From the NCBI RefSeq assembly GCF_030285365.1, contig NZ_JASVDS010000001.1, positions 1,054,001 to 1,118,000 of the forward strand: DNA of 64,000 nt, read 5' to 3'. The DNA comes from Roseateles subflavus. Lineage in GTDB: Bacteria > Pseudomonadota > Gammaproteobacteria > Burkholderiales > Burkholderiaceae_C. The notes beneath the pieces were generated by a model. The model ran no database searches. It saw nothing but the letters and a program-made list of their open reading frames with translations, and was not told the DNA's origin. Position numbers and translations under genes: made by a program. Below, piece after piece: positions 8,479-16,266 of this stretch. The number at the start of each line of letters is the position of its first letter. The stretch's first letter is position 1.

Positions 8479-9855
8479 ATGACCGTGCAACTCAAGAGCG
8501 CCCTGGCGCGCGCCACGCCCATCGTCGTGCTCGATGCGGCAAGCTTCCAGGCCCTGAAGTCCAAGCTGCCCAAGCCCACGCAGAACTGGCTGGCCGCCAT
8601 CGGCTTCACGGCCAAGCCGGACAGCCACGCCCTGGTGCCCGGCGCCGACGGCAAGATCGAGAAGGTGCTGGCCGGCGTGGCCAGCGTGGCCTCGCCCTGG
8701 GTGCTGTCGGCCCTGCCCATGGCCCTGCCGGAAGGCGCGTATGCGCTCGCCGATGAAGGCCTGGCCGTGGCGCCCGAACAGGCGGCCCTGTCCTGGGAGC
8801 TGGGCAGCTACCACTTCGATGTCTACAAGGCCCGCCCTCGCGCCAGCGCCACGCTGCTGCTCAAGCCCGGCATCGAGGCCGAGCGCGGCCTCGCCGTGGC
8901 CGCGGCCATGTGCGCCGCCCGCGACCTGATCAACACCCCCGCCGAGCACATGGGCCCGGCCGAGCTGGCCGCCGCCGCGCAGGTGCTGGCCAAGCAGCAT
9001 GGCGCCAAGTTCAAGCAGATCGTCGGTGACGAGCTGCTGAAGAAGGGCTTCCCCGCCGTCCACGCCGTGGGCCGCGCCAGCACGCGCGCGCCGCGCCTGA
9101 TCGAGCTGAACTGGGGCAAGGCCAAGGATCCGCTCATCAGCCTCGTGGGCAAGGGCGTCTGCTTCGACACCGGCGGCCTGGACCTCAAGACCGCCGAGGG
9201 CATGCGCCAGATGAAGAAGGACATGGGCGGCGCCGCCAATGCCATCGCGCTGGCCGGCCTCATCATGACGCTGAAGCTGCCGGTGCGCCTGCAGCTGCTG
9301 ATCCCTGCCGTGGAGAACGCGGTGGCCGGCAATGCCTACCGCCCGGGCGACATCATCAAGACCCGCAAGGGCATCCAGATCGAGATCGGCAACACGGACG
9401 CCGAGGGCCGCGTGATCCTCTCCGACGCCCTGGCCTATGCGAGCGAAGGCAAGCCCGAGCTGATCATCGACCTGGCCACGCTCACCGGCGCCGCCCGCGT
9501 GGCCCTGGGCCCGCAGCTGCCGGCGCTGTTCGCCAAGCACATGGACACGGCCCGCGAGCTCGTCGACCTGGGCCTGAAGATCGACGACCCCGTGTGGCAC
9601 ATGCCGCTGTGGGCGCCGTACCAGCAGGGCATCCAGTCCAGCCTGGGCGACATCGTCAACACCGGCCCGAACCCGATGGCCGGCGCCATCAATGCGGCCC
9701 TGTTCCTGGAGTACTTCGTGGAGCCGCTGCAGGACTGGCTGCACCTCGACATCTACGGCTCCAATGCCCGTTCGCTCCCGGGCCGCCCGGAAGGTGGCGA
9801 GGCGCAGGGCATCCGCACGCTGCTGGCCTACCTGGAAGAGCGCTTCGGCGGCTGA
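8479..9855 (+). CDS. M17-family leucyl aminopeptidase
   Basis: A 458-residue cytosol aminopeptidase. The metal- and catalysis-bearing motifs are present: GKGVCFDTGGLDLK (canonical family form has FDSGG), the MKKDMGGAA block, and the signature NTDAEGRVILSDALAYA. The family cleaves N-terminal residues using two metal ions and usually forms hexamers. The start MTVQLKSALARA was chosen because upstream in-frame sequence overlaps the thioredoxin-like gene. It ends in a strong intrinsic terminator. Confidence 0.93.
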   Translation: MTVQLKSALARATPIVVLDAASFQALKSKLPKPTQNWLAAIGFTAKPDSHALVPGADGKIEKVLAGVASVASPWVLSALPMALPEGAYALADEGLAVAPEQAALSWELGSYHFDVYKARPRASATLLLKPGIEAERGLAVAAAMCAARDLINTPAEHMGPAELAAAAQVLAKQHGAKFKQIVGDELLKKGFPAVHAVGRASTRAPRLIELNWGKAKDPLISLVGKGVCFDTGGLDLKTAEGMRQMKKDMGGAANAIALAGLIMTLKLPVRLQLLIPAVENAVAGNAYRPGDIIKTRKGIQIEIGNTDAEGRVILSDALAYASEGKPELIIDLATLTGAARVALGPQLPALFAKHMDTARELVDLGLKIDDPVWHMPLWAPYQQGIQSSLGDIVNTGPNPMAGAINAALFLEYFVEPLQDWLHLDIYGSNARSLPGRPEGGEAQGIRTLLAYLEERFGG

Positions 9856-9880
9856 ACGCCCCGGGGCATCGCCTGGCACA

Positions 9881-9903
9881 GGGCCCGCCTCGGCGGGCCC
9901 TTT
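9881..9903 (+). terminator. intrinsic terminator of the aminopeptidase gene
   Basis: Inverted repeat GGGCCCGCC / GGCGGGCCC with a very short loop, directly followed by TTTCT. It sits 26 bp after the stop codon. Confidence 0.75.
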
Positions 9904-9921
9904 CTCATGGCGGCGTGCGGG

Positions 9922-11574
9922 TCAGCGCCGGGATTCCAGCATCCAGCTGGCGATGCGCTCGGCCATCATCAGCGTCGGCGAGTTGGTGTTGCCGCTGGTG
10001 ATGGTGGGCATGAGGCTGGCGTCGGCCACGCGCAGGCAGGCCACGCCGCGCACCCGGCCCTGCGGGTCCGTCACGGCCAGCGGGTCTTCGCTTCGGCCCA
10101 TCCGGCAGGTGCCGACGGGGTGGAAGATGGTGGTGGCGATGTCGCCGGCCAGTCGCGTCAGCTCGTCGTCGCTCTCGAACTCCACGCCCGGCTTCACCTC
10201 GCGCGGGTGGAAGGGCGCAAGCGCCGGCTGGGCCACGATGCGCCGCGTGAGGCGCAGGCCCTGGGCCGCAATGCGGCGGTCCTCCTCGGTGCTGAGGTAG
10301 CGGGGCGCGATGGCGGGCGGCTGCTCCGGGTCGGCGCTGCGGATGCTGACGTGGCCGCGGCTCGTCGGGTTCAGATGGCAGACGCTCGCCGTGAAGGCAT
10401 TGAAGCGGTGCAGCGGCTCGCCGAACGCGTCCAGCGACAGCGGCTGCACGTGGTACTCCAGATCCGGCCAGCGCAGGCGGGGCGAGGAACGGGTGAAGGC
10501 GCCGAGCTGCGAGGGCGCCATGCTCATGGGCCCGTTGCGGGAGAGCAGGTACTGCAGGCCGATGCCCAGCTTGCCCCACCAGTGAGCGGCCTGTGTGTTG
10601 AGCGTGCGCGTGCCGTCGACGGCATAGACCGCCCGGATCTGCAGATGGTCCTGCAGGTTCTGGCCGACGCCGGGGAGGTCCTCCTTCACGGCGATGCCCT
10701 GGGATTGCAGCAGTGCCGCGGGCCCGATGCCCGAGCATTGCAGGATCTGCGGTGAGCCGATGGCGCCGGCCGCCAGGACGAGCTCACCCCCCGGCGAGAG
10801 CCTCACCTGCTCCATCCCATGCGGGGTGCGCACGTCGGCGCCTGTGCAGCGCAGGGCGCCCGCGTCGTCGCGGTTCAGCAGCAGGCGCTGGACGGTGGAC
10901 CCCGTCCAGAGCTCGAAATTGGGGCGCCCCAGGCAGGTCGGTCGCAGGAAGGCCTTGGCGGCGTTCCAGCGCAGGCCGCCCCGCTGGTTGACCTCGAAGT
11001 AGCCCACGCCCTCGTTGCTGCCGCCGTTGAAGTCGTCCGTGCGGGGGATGCCGGCCTGCTCGGCCGCGGCGGCGAAGGCATCGAGGATGTCCCAGCGCAG
11101 GCGCTGCTTCTCGACGCGCCATTCGCCGCGATGGCCGTGCAGCGCACGGAAGGCCTCGTTGGCCACGCCCTTGGCGTCCAGGCGCCAGTGGTCCTCGTGC
11201 TGCTTGAAGAGCGGCAAGACCTGACCCCATGACCAGGCGTCCTCGCCGGTCACGGCAGCCCAGTGGTCGTAGTCCCGGGACTGGCCGCGCATGTAGATCA
11301 TGCCGTTGATGCTGGAGCTGCCGCCCAGCACCTTGCCGCGCGGATAGCGCAGCTGCCGCCCGTTGAGGCCGGGCTCGGCTTCGGTGCGGTAGAGCCAGTC
11401 CGTGCGCGGATTGCCGATGCAGTAGAGGTAGCCGACGGGGATGTGGATCCAGTGGTAGTCGTCCTTGCCGCCGGCCTCGAGCAGGAGCACCCGCTTGCTG
11501 GGGTCGGCGCTCAGGCGGTTGGCCAGCAGGCAGCCGGCGGTGCCGGCGCCGACGATGATGGTGTCGAAATCCAT
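9922..11574 (-). CDS. GMC family FAD-dependent oxidoreductase (choline/alcohol dehydrogenase-like)
   Basis: A 550-residue flavoenzyme. The FAD-binding GAGTAG motif is at residues 9-14, the GMC signature region includes GKVLGGSSSINGMIYMRG, and the C-terminal active-site motifs are HPVGTCRMG and NTNSPTLMMAERIA. Full family length. GMC enzymes of this subgroup oxidise alcohols, choline or related substrates and pass electrons to a quinone or oxygen. The substrate cannot be told from sequence. It lies just downstream of the nitronate monooxygenase-like gene (24 bp) and may be cotranscribed. Confidence 0.93.
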   Translation of the reverse strand: MDFDTIIVGAGTAGCLLANRLSADPSKRVLLLEAGGKDDYHWIHIPVGYLYCIGNPRTDWLYRTEAEPGLNGRQLRYPRGKVLGGSSSINGMIYMRGQSRDYDHWAAVTGEDAWSWGQVLPLFKQHEDHWRLDAKGVANEAFRALHGHRGEWRVEKQRLRWDILDAFAAAAEQAGIPRTDDFNGGSNEGVGYFEVNQRGGLRWNAAKAFLRPTCLGRPNFELWTGSTVQRLLLNRDDAGALRCTGADVRTPHGMEQVRLSPGGELVLAAGAIGSPQILQCSGIGPAALLQSQGIAVKEDLPGVGQNLQDHLQIRAVYAVDGTRTLNTQAAHWWGKLGIGLQYLLSRNGPMSMAPSQLGAFTRSSPRLRWPDLEYHVQPLSLDAFGEPLHRFNAFTASVCHLNPTSRGHVSIRSADPEQPPAIAPRYLSTEEDRRIAAQGLRLTRRIVAQPALAPFHPREVKPGVEFESDDELTRLAGDIATTIFHPVGTCRMGRSEDPLAVTDPQGRVRGVACLRVADASLMPTITSGNTNSPTLMMAERIASWMLESRR

Positions 11575-11598
11575 GAGGGGCGGGCTCTTGCGGGAGGT

Positions 11599-12633
11599 TC
11601 AGCCCCAGCCGGCGGCGAGCTCGCGCACGAGCTGGGCGGCCGGTTTCGGGCGGGCCAGGGGCAGCGCCTGGCCGGCCCACAGGCTCAGGCGATCGGCCTG
11701 GCCCTGTGTGGCCGCGGCCTGCCGCAACGGGCGGCTGAGGGCGTTGGGGATGGGGAAGTCCGGCAGAGGGGCGTCCGCCAGGTCTCGGGTGAAGGCATTG
11801 GCGAGCCCACGCGCCTCCCGGCCGGAGAAGGCTCGCGTCAGGGTGGAGTCGGCATCGCCGGCCTGCAGCAGGGCGTCGCGGTAGGCCGGGGAGAGCGGGC
11901 ATTCCTCGGCCAGCAGGAAGGCCGTGCCCACCGCTGCCGCCGTGGCCCCGAGCGCACGGGCGGCCGCCATGCCGCGGGCATCCGCGATGCCGCCGGCCGC
12001 GATCACCGGCACATAGAGGGCATCGACCAGCTGCGGCACCAGTGCCATCGTGCCGATCAGTGCGCCTTCGGGCCGGCCGAGAAAGCCGCCCCGATGACCG
12101 CCGGCCTCGCTGCCCTGGGCGACGATCGCGTGGACGCCGCTGGCCTGCAGCTGCAGCGCCTCGCTCGTCTGAGTCGCGGTGCCCAGCACGATGCGCCCCT
12201 CGTCGCGCAGGGCCTGGACGAGCGCCGGACCCGGGTCACCGAAGGCGAAGCTCACCACCGCCGGCGCCAGCTCGCGGACCACGGCGAGCTGCGCCTCGAA
12301 GTCTTCCTCGCAGGCGGCCGGCAACTCGGGCACGGGCACGCCGAGGGCCTGGGCATGGGGGGCCAGGCGCTGGCGGTAGGCCTCGATGCGCCCGGCGTCG
12401 GCCTGCCAGCGAAGCGGGCAGAAGAGGTTGATGCCGAAGGGGCGCTGCGTGCGGGCGCGGATGTCGGCCACCACGGCCCGGAGGCGCGCCGGACTCAGGT
12501 AGGCCGCGCCGAGCTGGCCGAGGCCGCCGGCCTCGCTGACGGCGGCCACGAGGGCCGCGCTCGCGGCCTCGCCGGCCATGGGGGCCATCAGCACCGGCGT
12601 CGGGATGCCCAGCTTCTGCAGAAACCCCTTCAT
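11599..12633 (-). CDS. nitronate monooxygenase-like FMN protein (NPD/2-nitropropane dioxygenase family)
   Basis: A 344-residue TIM-barrel flavoprotein. Landmarks are the N-terminal PVLMAPMAG, the motif AQGSEAGGHRGGF (residues 172-184, with H180 at the catalytic position of class-I enzymes), and VIAAGGIADARGMAAARALGA for phosphate binding of FMN. Members oxidise alkyl nitronates such as propionate 3-nitronate. It belongs to a run of minus-strand genes; the MarC gene lies 11 bp upstream. Confidence 0.88.
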   Translation of the reverse strand: MKGFLQKLGIPTPVLMAPMAGEAASAALVAAVSEAGGLGQLGAAYLSPARLRAVVADIRARTQRPFGINLFCPLRWQADAGRIEAYRQRLAPHAQALGVPVPELPAACEEDFEAQLAVVRELAPAVVSFAFGDPGPALVQALRDEGRIVLGTATQTSEALQLQASGVHAIVAQGSEAGGHRGGFLGRPEGALIGTMALVPQLVDALYVPVIAAGGIADARGMAAARALGATAAAVGTAFLLAEECPLSPAYRDALLQAGDADSTLTRAFSGREARGLANAFTRDLADAPLPDFPIPNALSRPLRQAAATQGQADRLSLWAGQALPLARPKPAAQLVRELAAGWG

Positions 12634-12644
12634 CGCCTGCTCCT

Positions 12645-13286
12645 TCAGTTGGAGAGGTGCGAGGCTAGCACGGGGAAGAGCTTGATCAGGCCGTCCTGCA
12701 GCAGCTCCACCGCCAGCGCGGCGAGGATCAGACCCATCAGCCGCGTCATGATGTTGATGCCCGTCTGCCCCAGCACGCGGGCGATGCGGCCGGAGGCGGA
12801 GAAGACGAGGTAGGTCACCAGGCCCACGACCACGCCGTAGCCCACGAGCACGCCCAGCTCCCACCAGTGGCGGGTCTTGTCAGCGTAGATGACCATGGTG
12901 GAGATGGTGGCCGGCCCCGTCAGCAGCGGAATGGTGAGCGGCACGACGGCGATGCTCGCGCCGCTGCTGAGCTTGGCCTGGCCCTCGCTGAGGTCTTCGG
13001 GGCGGCTCTCCGCCGGGCGGGCGTTGAGCATCTGCAGGGCACTGATCAGCAGCAGCACGCCGCCGCCGACCTGGAAGCTCGCGAGAGAGATGTTGAAGAA
13101 GTCCAGCACCTTCAGCCCCGCCAGCGCGCTGATGGAGATCACCACGAAGGCCGTGATCGAGCTGACCCTCACCGTGTGGCGGCGCTGCTCGGCGCTGAGG
13201 TCCTGTGCGAAATGGATGAAGAACGGCACCACGCCGATCGGGTTGACGATCGCCAGCAGGGCGATCAGGGGCTTGACGATGTCCAT
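12645..13286 (-). CDS. MarC family integral membrane protein
   Basis: A 213-residue protein with about six hydrophobic segments and the family-like N-terminus MDIVKPLIALLAIVNPIGVVPFF. MarC/UPF0056 proteins are inner-membrane proteins with no settled transport substrate; the old link to multiple antibiotic resistance was not confirmed. Its start overlaps the end of the upstream metal-receptor gene by 22 bp, implying coupled translation. Confidence 0.9.
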   Translation of the reverse strand: MDIVKPLIALLAIVNPIGVVPFFIHFAQDLSAEQRRHTVRVSSITAFVVISISALAGLKVLDFFNISLASFQVGGGVLLLISALQMLNARPAESRPEDLSEGQAKLSSGASIAVVPLTIPLLTGPATISTMVIYADKTRHWWELGVLVGYGVVVGLVTYLVFSASGRIARVLGQTGINIMTRLMGLILAALAVELLQDGLIKLFPVLASHLSN

Positions 13287-14059
13287 CCACGCAACTCCAT
13301 CAGATAGTGAAGGCCGGCCGCGGCGCGGGGGCCGTACCAGCTGAGCAGCTCGCCATCCACGAGCCGGACCCGCGCCTGCGGGCACAGGGCCTGCGCTTCG
13401 GCCACGTGCCGCTCGCCGAAGCTGTAGGGCTCGGAGCTGAGCAGCACTTCGTCGATGTGCGCCAGCCAGGGCTCGTCGCCGCGAATCGCCGGGTAGCGGG
13501 CGGCGCCGGTGTCGCCGCCCTCGGCCTCGGGCCAAGTCTGCCAGCCCACCTCGGCCAGCATGCGGGCGATGTAGGTGTCCCGGGCCACGCTCATCCAGGG
13601 ATCCTTCCAGATCAGGTAGAGCACGCGGCGCGGGGGCCAGGTCTTGCCCCGGATATCCTGCAGTGCCTGCGCCAGCCCCCGCTTCAGGGCCTCGCCGCGG
13701 GCCTGGACGCCGGGCAGATGGCCAAAGCGGGCCAGCAGCTGGTCGATCAGGGCGGCGTTGTCCTGCGGACCTTGCGGGTGGGTCACGATGACGTCGGGCA
13801 CGAAGGCCCGCACGGCCTCGGCGGTGTCGATGCGGTTCTCGTCCACGTTCACGATGACGTGGCTCGGGGCCAGGCGGCGGAGCTTGTCGAGGTTCACGTC
13901 CTTGGTGCCGCCGATCTTGGGCACGTCGGCCACCGCTTCCGCCGGGTGGATGCAGAAGCCGGTGCGCGCCACCAGCCAGGGGCGCAAGCCCAGCGCGACC
14001 AGCAGCTCGGTGATCGAGGGCACCAGCGACGCGATCCGAGGTGCCGGGGCTGCCGTCAC
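13265..14059 (-). CDS. helical-backbone metal-receptor (BtuF-like cobalamin/iron-siderophore binding) protein
   Basis: A 264-residue protein of the periplasmic-binding-protein class III fold, with the typical opening RIASLVPSITELLVALGL and the LAPSHVIVNVDENR segment. It starts at a GTG that overlaps the TGA of the upstream membrane-protein gene (GTGA). No signal peptide is visible, so unlike true BtuF it may be cytoplasmic or the name may be misleading; such signal-less homologues are commonly annotated as cobalamin-binding proteins. No ABC permease or ATPase partner is adjacent. Confidence 0.8.
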   Translation of the reverse strand: MTAAPAPRIASLVPSITELLVALGLRPWLVARTGFCIHPAEAVADVPKIGGTKDVNLDKLRRLAPSHVIVNVDENRIDTAEAVRAFVPDVIVTHPQGPQDNAALIDQLLARFGHLPGVQARGEALKRGLAQALQDIRGKTWPPRRVLYLIWKDPWMSVARDTYIARMLAEVGWQTWPEAEGGDTGAARYPAIRGDEPWLAHIDEVLLSSEPYSFGERHVAEAQALCPQARVRLVDGELLSWYGPRAAAGLHYLMELRGWTSSSP

Positions 14060-15000
14060 AGCTGGGCCTCCTCGACGGCCGGCTCGCTCAGCGCCAGCCA
14101 GACGGCGCAGCAGCCGCGCAGATAGAAGAGGGCCGGCAGCACCAGCGCCAGGGCGAAGACCACGCCACCGCCGGTCTGCACCGCCAGCCCGGCGGCGCTG
14201 GTGTTGAGCGGCGTGCCCTCGGCACCCAGGCTGCGCAGCCCGCGTCCGAAGAGCCCCGCCATCAGCTGCTGCGGAGGCATCTCGATGCCCGCGGCCCAGG
14301 GCACCAGCAGGGCCATGACCTGGCCGCCGCCAATGACGACCACGCTGATGCAGGCGCTGACCAGGGCCGACAGGCCGAGCACGCCCACCATCAGCACGGC
14401 GGTGTCCAGCAGCCGCCAGCGCAGCAGCCCGGCCAGCTTGCGCAGGGCACGGGCCGGCGGCAGGCCGGACCAGATCGACGGCCCGGTGAGCGGGCCCACC
14501 ATCACGATCAGGGTCAGCAGCATGCCGCCGAACAATCCCACGCCTGCGGGCACCAGCGCGCTGAGCAGCAGCGGCCCGACCTGCGGCAGCCGGGACAGCG
14601 TCAGCAGGCCCACCATCAGGGCCGCCAGCACACCGGCCGTACCCACGATGGCCGCCAAGCACAACAGCACTTTCGGAGCAATACGAAGAGAGTCATAGGC
14701 CGCGTCGCGCGCATCGCGCACAGGGCGGCCACAGGCCTGGTCCATGAGCATCAGCCCCGTGGTGTTCACGCCCAGGAACACCACGGCCAGGGCCGCGACG
14801 CCCCAGGCGGCTCCGCGCCAGACTGCCTCGCGGGCCAGGGCGGCCTCCGCGGCGCCGAGCATGAGGCCGGCAAGGCAGAAGGCGGCAAGCAGCGCGCGAA
14901 AGGCGCCGTCGTTGCGTGCGGCATCCAGGCTGGCGAGCAGTCGGCTGAGGGTATGGGGGCTGAGGCGGGAGTTCACGGCGCAGGTGGGGTGGCAGCGCAT
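14056..15000 (-). CDS. polytopic membrane protein of unknown function
   Basis: About 314 residues with six or more hydrophobic segments (for example LLAAFCLAGLMLGAAEAAL, and GVAALAVVFLGVNTTGLML). The family is not recognised. The C-terminus ends FYLRGCCAVWLALSEP. Start taken at MRCHPTCAVN; an upstream ATG 12 codons earlier is possible. Translation is coupled by GTGA to the metal-receptor gene, so they likely work together or at least are co-expressed. Confidence 0.65.
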   Translation of the reverse strand: MRCHPTCAVNSRLSPHTLSRLLASLDAARNDGAFRALLAAFCLAGLMLGAAEAALAREAVWRGAAWGVAALAVVFLGVNTTGLMLMDQACGRPVRDARDAAYDSLRIAPKVLLCLAAIVGTAGVLAALMVGLLTLSRLPQVGPLLLSALVPAGVGLFGGMLLTLIVMVGPLTGPSIWSGLPPARALRKLAGLLRWRLLDTAVLMVGVLGLSALVSACISVVVIGGGQVMALLVPWAAGIEMPPQQLMAGLFGRGLRSLGAEGTPLNTSAAGLAVQTGGGVVFALALVLPALFYLRGCCAVWLALSEPAVEEAQL

Positions 15001-15274
15001 CTTAGCGAGCCGGGCGGCGGCGCCTGCTGCTGTCATGGGATTTGCTCGCTTACCCTAGTCATCCGACGCCAAGCGTGTCGAAATGCGCCCAATCAAGGGT
15101 TTTCCCCCGTTTTCATGCGGCGTCTAAAAACAACAGTCGACTGAGGGTGCTTTGCGCGTCCAGAAAAGCTCCGCCCATAATCGGCAACCTGTGTCTGGAT
15201 GCAGCGCCTTCGGTTGAATGGTTCACGATGGGTTGAAGCTCCACATGGTTATTTGGTATTGAAAGGGCTTCCCC
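15001..15274 (+). promoter_or_regulatory. leader and promoter region of the RRM protein gene
   Basis: A 274-bp gene-free stretch of lower GC than its surroundings. The best promoter candidate is TTGCGC (15152-15157) and CATAAT (15176-15181) with an 18-bp spacer, which would give a leader of nearly 90 nt. Homologous glycine-rich RRM proteins are often cold-induced, and a long leader would suit post-transcriptional control, but no thermosensor structure could be confirmed. Confidence 0.45.
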
Positions 15275-15742
15275 ATGGGAAACAAGCTTTACGTAGGCAA
15301 TCTGGCCTATAGCGTCCGCGACGAATCGCTGCTCGAAGCGTTCTCGCAATTTGGTACGGTCACGTCGGCCAAGGTCATGATGGACCGTGAAACCGGCCGC
15401 TCCAAGGGCTTCGGCTTTGTGGAGATGGGTTCGGACGCCGAAGCGCAATCCGCCATCAATGGCATGAACGGCGCTGCACTGGAAGGCCGTGCAATCGTCG
15501 TGAACGAAGCCCGTCCCCGTGAAGAGCGTCCGGGCGGCTTCGGTGGCGGCGGTCGCTCCGGCGGCGGCGGCTTCGGCGGCGGCGGTCGCTCCGGCGGCGG
15601 CGGCTTCGGTGGCGGCGGCGGCGGCGGTTACGGCGGTGGCCGTTCCGGCGGCGGCGGCTACGGTGGTGGCGGCGGCGGCGGTTACGGCGGTGGCCGTTCC
15701 GGCGGCGGCGGCTACGGCGGTGGCCGTTCCGGCGGCTACTGA
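15275..15742 (+). CDS. glycine-rich RRM RNA-binding protein
   Basis: A 155-residue protein: one RNA-recognition motif (about residues 4-80; RNP2 LYVGNL at 5-10, RNP1 KGFGFVEM at 44-51) followed by a Gly/Arg/Ser/Tyr tail of some 70 residues built of tandem units. The architecture matches cyanobacterial and proteobacterial Rbp proteins that bind RNA and are frequently cold-responsive. The Gly-rich tail is low complexity and may promote RNA annealing or condensation. The gene stands alone with its own promoter and terminator. Confidence 0.92.
   Translation: MGNKLYVGNLAYSVRDESLLEAFSQFGTVTSAKVMMDRETGRSKGFGFVEMGSDAEAQSAINGMNGAALEGRAIVVNEARPREERPGGFGGGGRSGGGGFGGGGRSGGGGFGGGGGGGYGGGRSGGGGYGGGGGGGYGGGRSGGGGYGGGRSGGY
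15539..15738 (+). repeat. in-frame tandem repeats encoding the Gly-rich tail
   Basis: The coding sequence for the tail consists of two copies of a 33-bp unit (translating FGGGGRSGGGG) and then two copies of a 51-bp composite unit made of a 21-bp part and a 30-bp part (YGGGRSGGGG), ending in a partial unit. All units are multiples of three, so slippage would change tail length without breaking the frame. Confidence 0.85.
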
Positions 15743-15910
15743 GCACGCCAGGGCTGAACGCGTGTCAGCCCCAGCATGAAGAAGCACCCTCGCTGAGGGT
15801 GCTTTTTTTATGCCCGCTCGTGAGTGCCGGCGACGCCCGCCCTGCCGGGTTGAGGCCAGGCTGAGGCCGGGTGCGGGGGCTCGTGGCTACGGCGTCGGAC
15901 AGGATGGGCC
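15707..15910 (+). repeat. copy 1 of a ~204-bp tandem duplication (rbp 3' end + terminator + spacer)
   Basis: This segment contains the last 12 codons of the RRM gene, the terminator hairpin and about 100 bp of downstream spacer. It is repeated almost base for base some 222 bp further on, with about 18 bp between copies. Confidence 0.85.
15783..15809 (+). terminator. intrinsic terminator of the RRM gene
   Basis: Hairpin AGCACCCT / AGGGTGCT with a 5-base loop followed by seven T residues, 40 bp after the stop codon. This is one of the strongest terminators in the window. Confidence 0.9.
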
Positions 15911-15928
15911 GGCTGCTGCTGTGATGTC

Positions 15929-16131
15929 GGCGGCTACGGCGGTGGCCGTTCCGGCGGCTGCTGAGCACGCCAGGGCTGAACGCGGGTCAGCCCCAGCATG
16001 AAGAAGCACCCTGGCTGAGGGTGCTTTTTTGATGCCCGCTCGTGAGTGCCGGCGACGCTCGCCTTGCCGGGCTGAGGTCGGACTGAGGTCGGGCTGAGGG
16101 GCTCGTGGTCGCGGCGTCGGGCAGGACGGGC
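15929..16131 (+). pseudogene. copy 2 of the duplication: relic of the RRM gene 3' end with second terminator
   Basis: Near-identical to 15707-15910. The open frame GGYGGGRSGGC and a stop (15929-15964) corresponds to the final codons of the RRM protein with the last Tyr changed to Cys, but there is no start or RRM domain, so this is a gene fragment. It is followed by the same spacer and a second copy of the terminator. The pair is best explained as a tandem duplication that has since collected point changes. Confidence 0.8.
16005..16030 (+). terminator. second, duplicated terminator
   Basis: Same AGCACCCT / AGGGTGCT stem as the first copy, loop GGCTG, and six T residues. It would catch read-through from the first terminator. 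Confidence 0.85.
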
Positions 16132-16266
16132 TCATGGGGTGGGGATGCCACCGCGACCCGCAATGAGCCCGACAGGCTCACCGGGGCCTTCTGGCTCCCG
16201 GTCCGAGCCAGGGGACGCCGGCGCGGCGTCCGGCCTGGCCTTCCGTGCCCCTTCCTGGGGCTTCAC

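Noticed and set aside
13265-14059. Periplasmic BtuF vitamin B12-binding protein
   Set aside because: No signal peptide and no BtuC/BtuD partners nearby, so only the fold-level name is given.
15539-15738. CRISPR-like periodic repeats
   Set aside because: The repeats are coding, Gly-rich and without unique spacers; no cas gene is present.
16243-16266. GCCCC-AGGAA-GGGGC hairpin after the DUF5916 gene
   Set aside because: Short stem and no T-tract on the minus strand, so not called a terminator.
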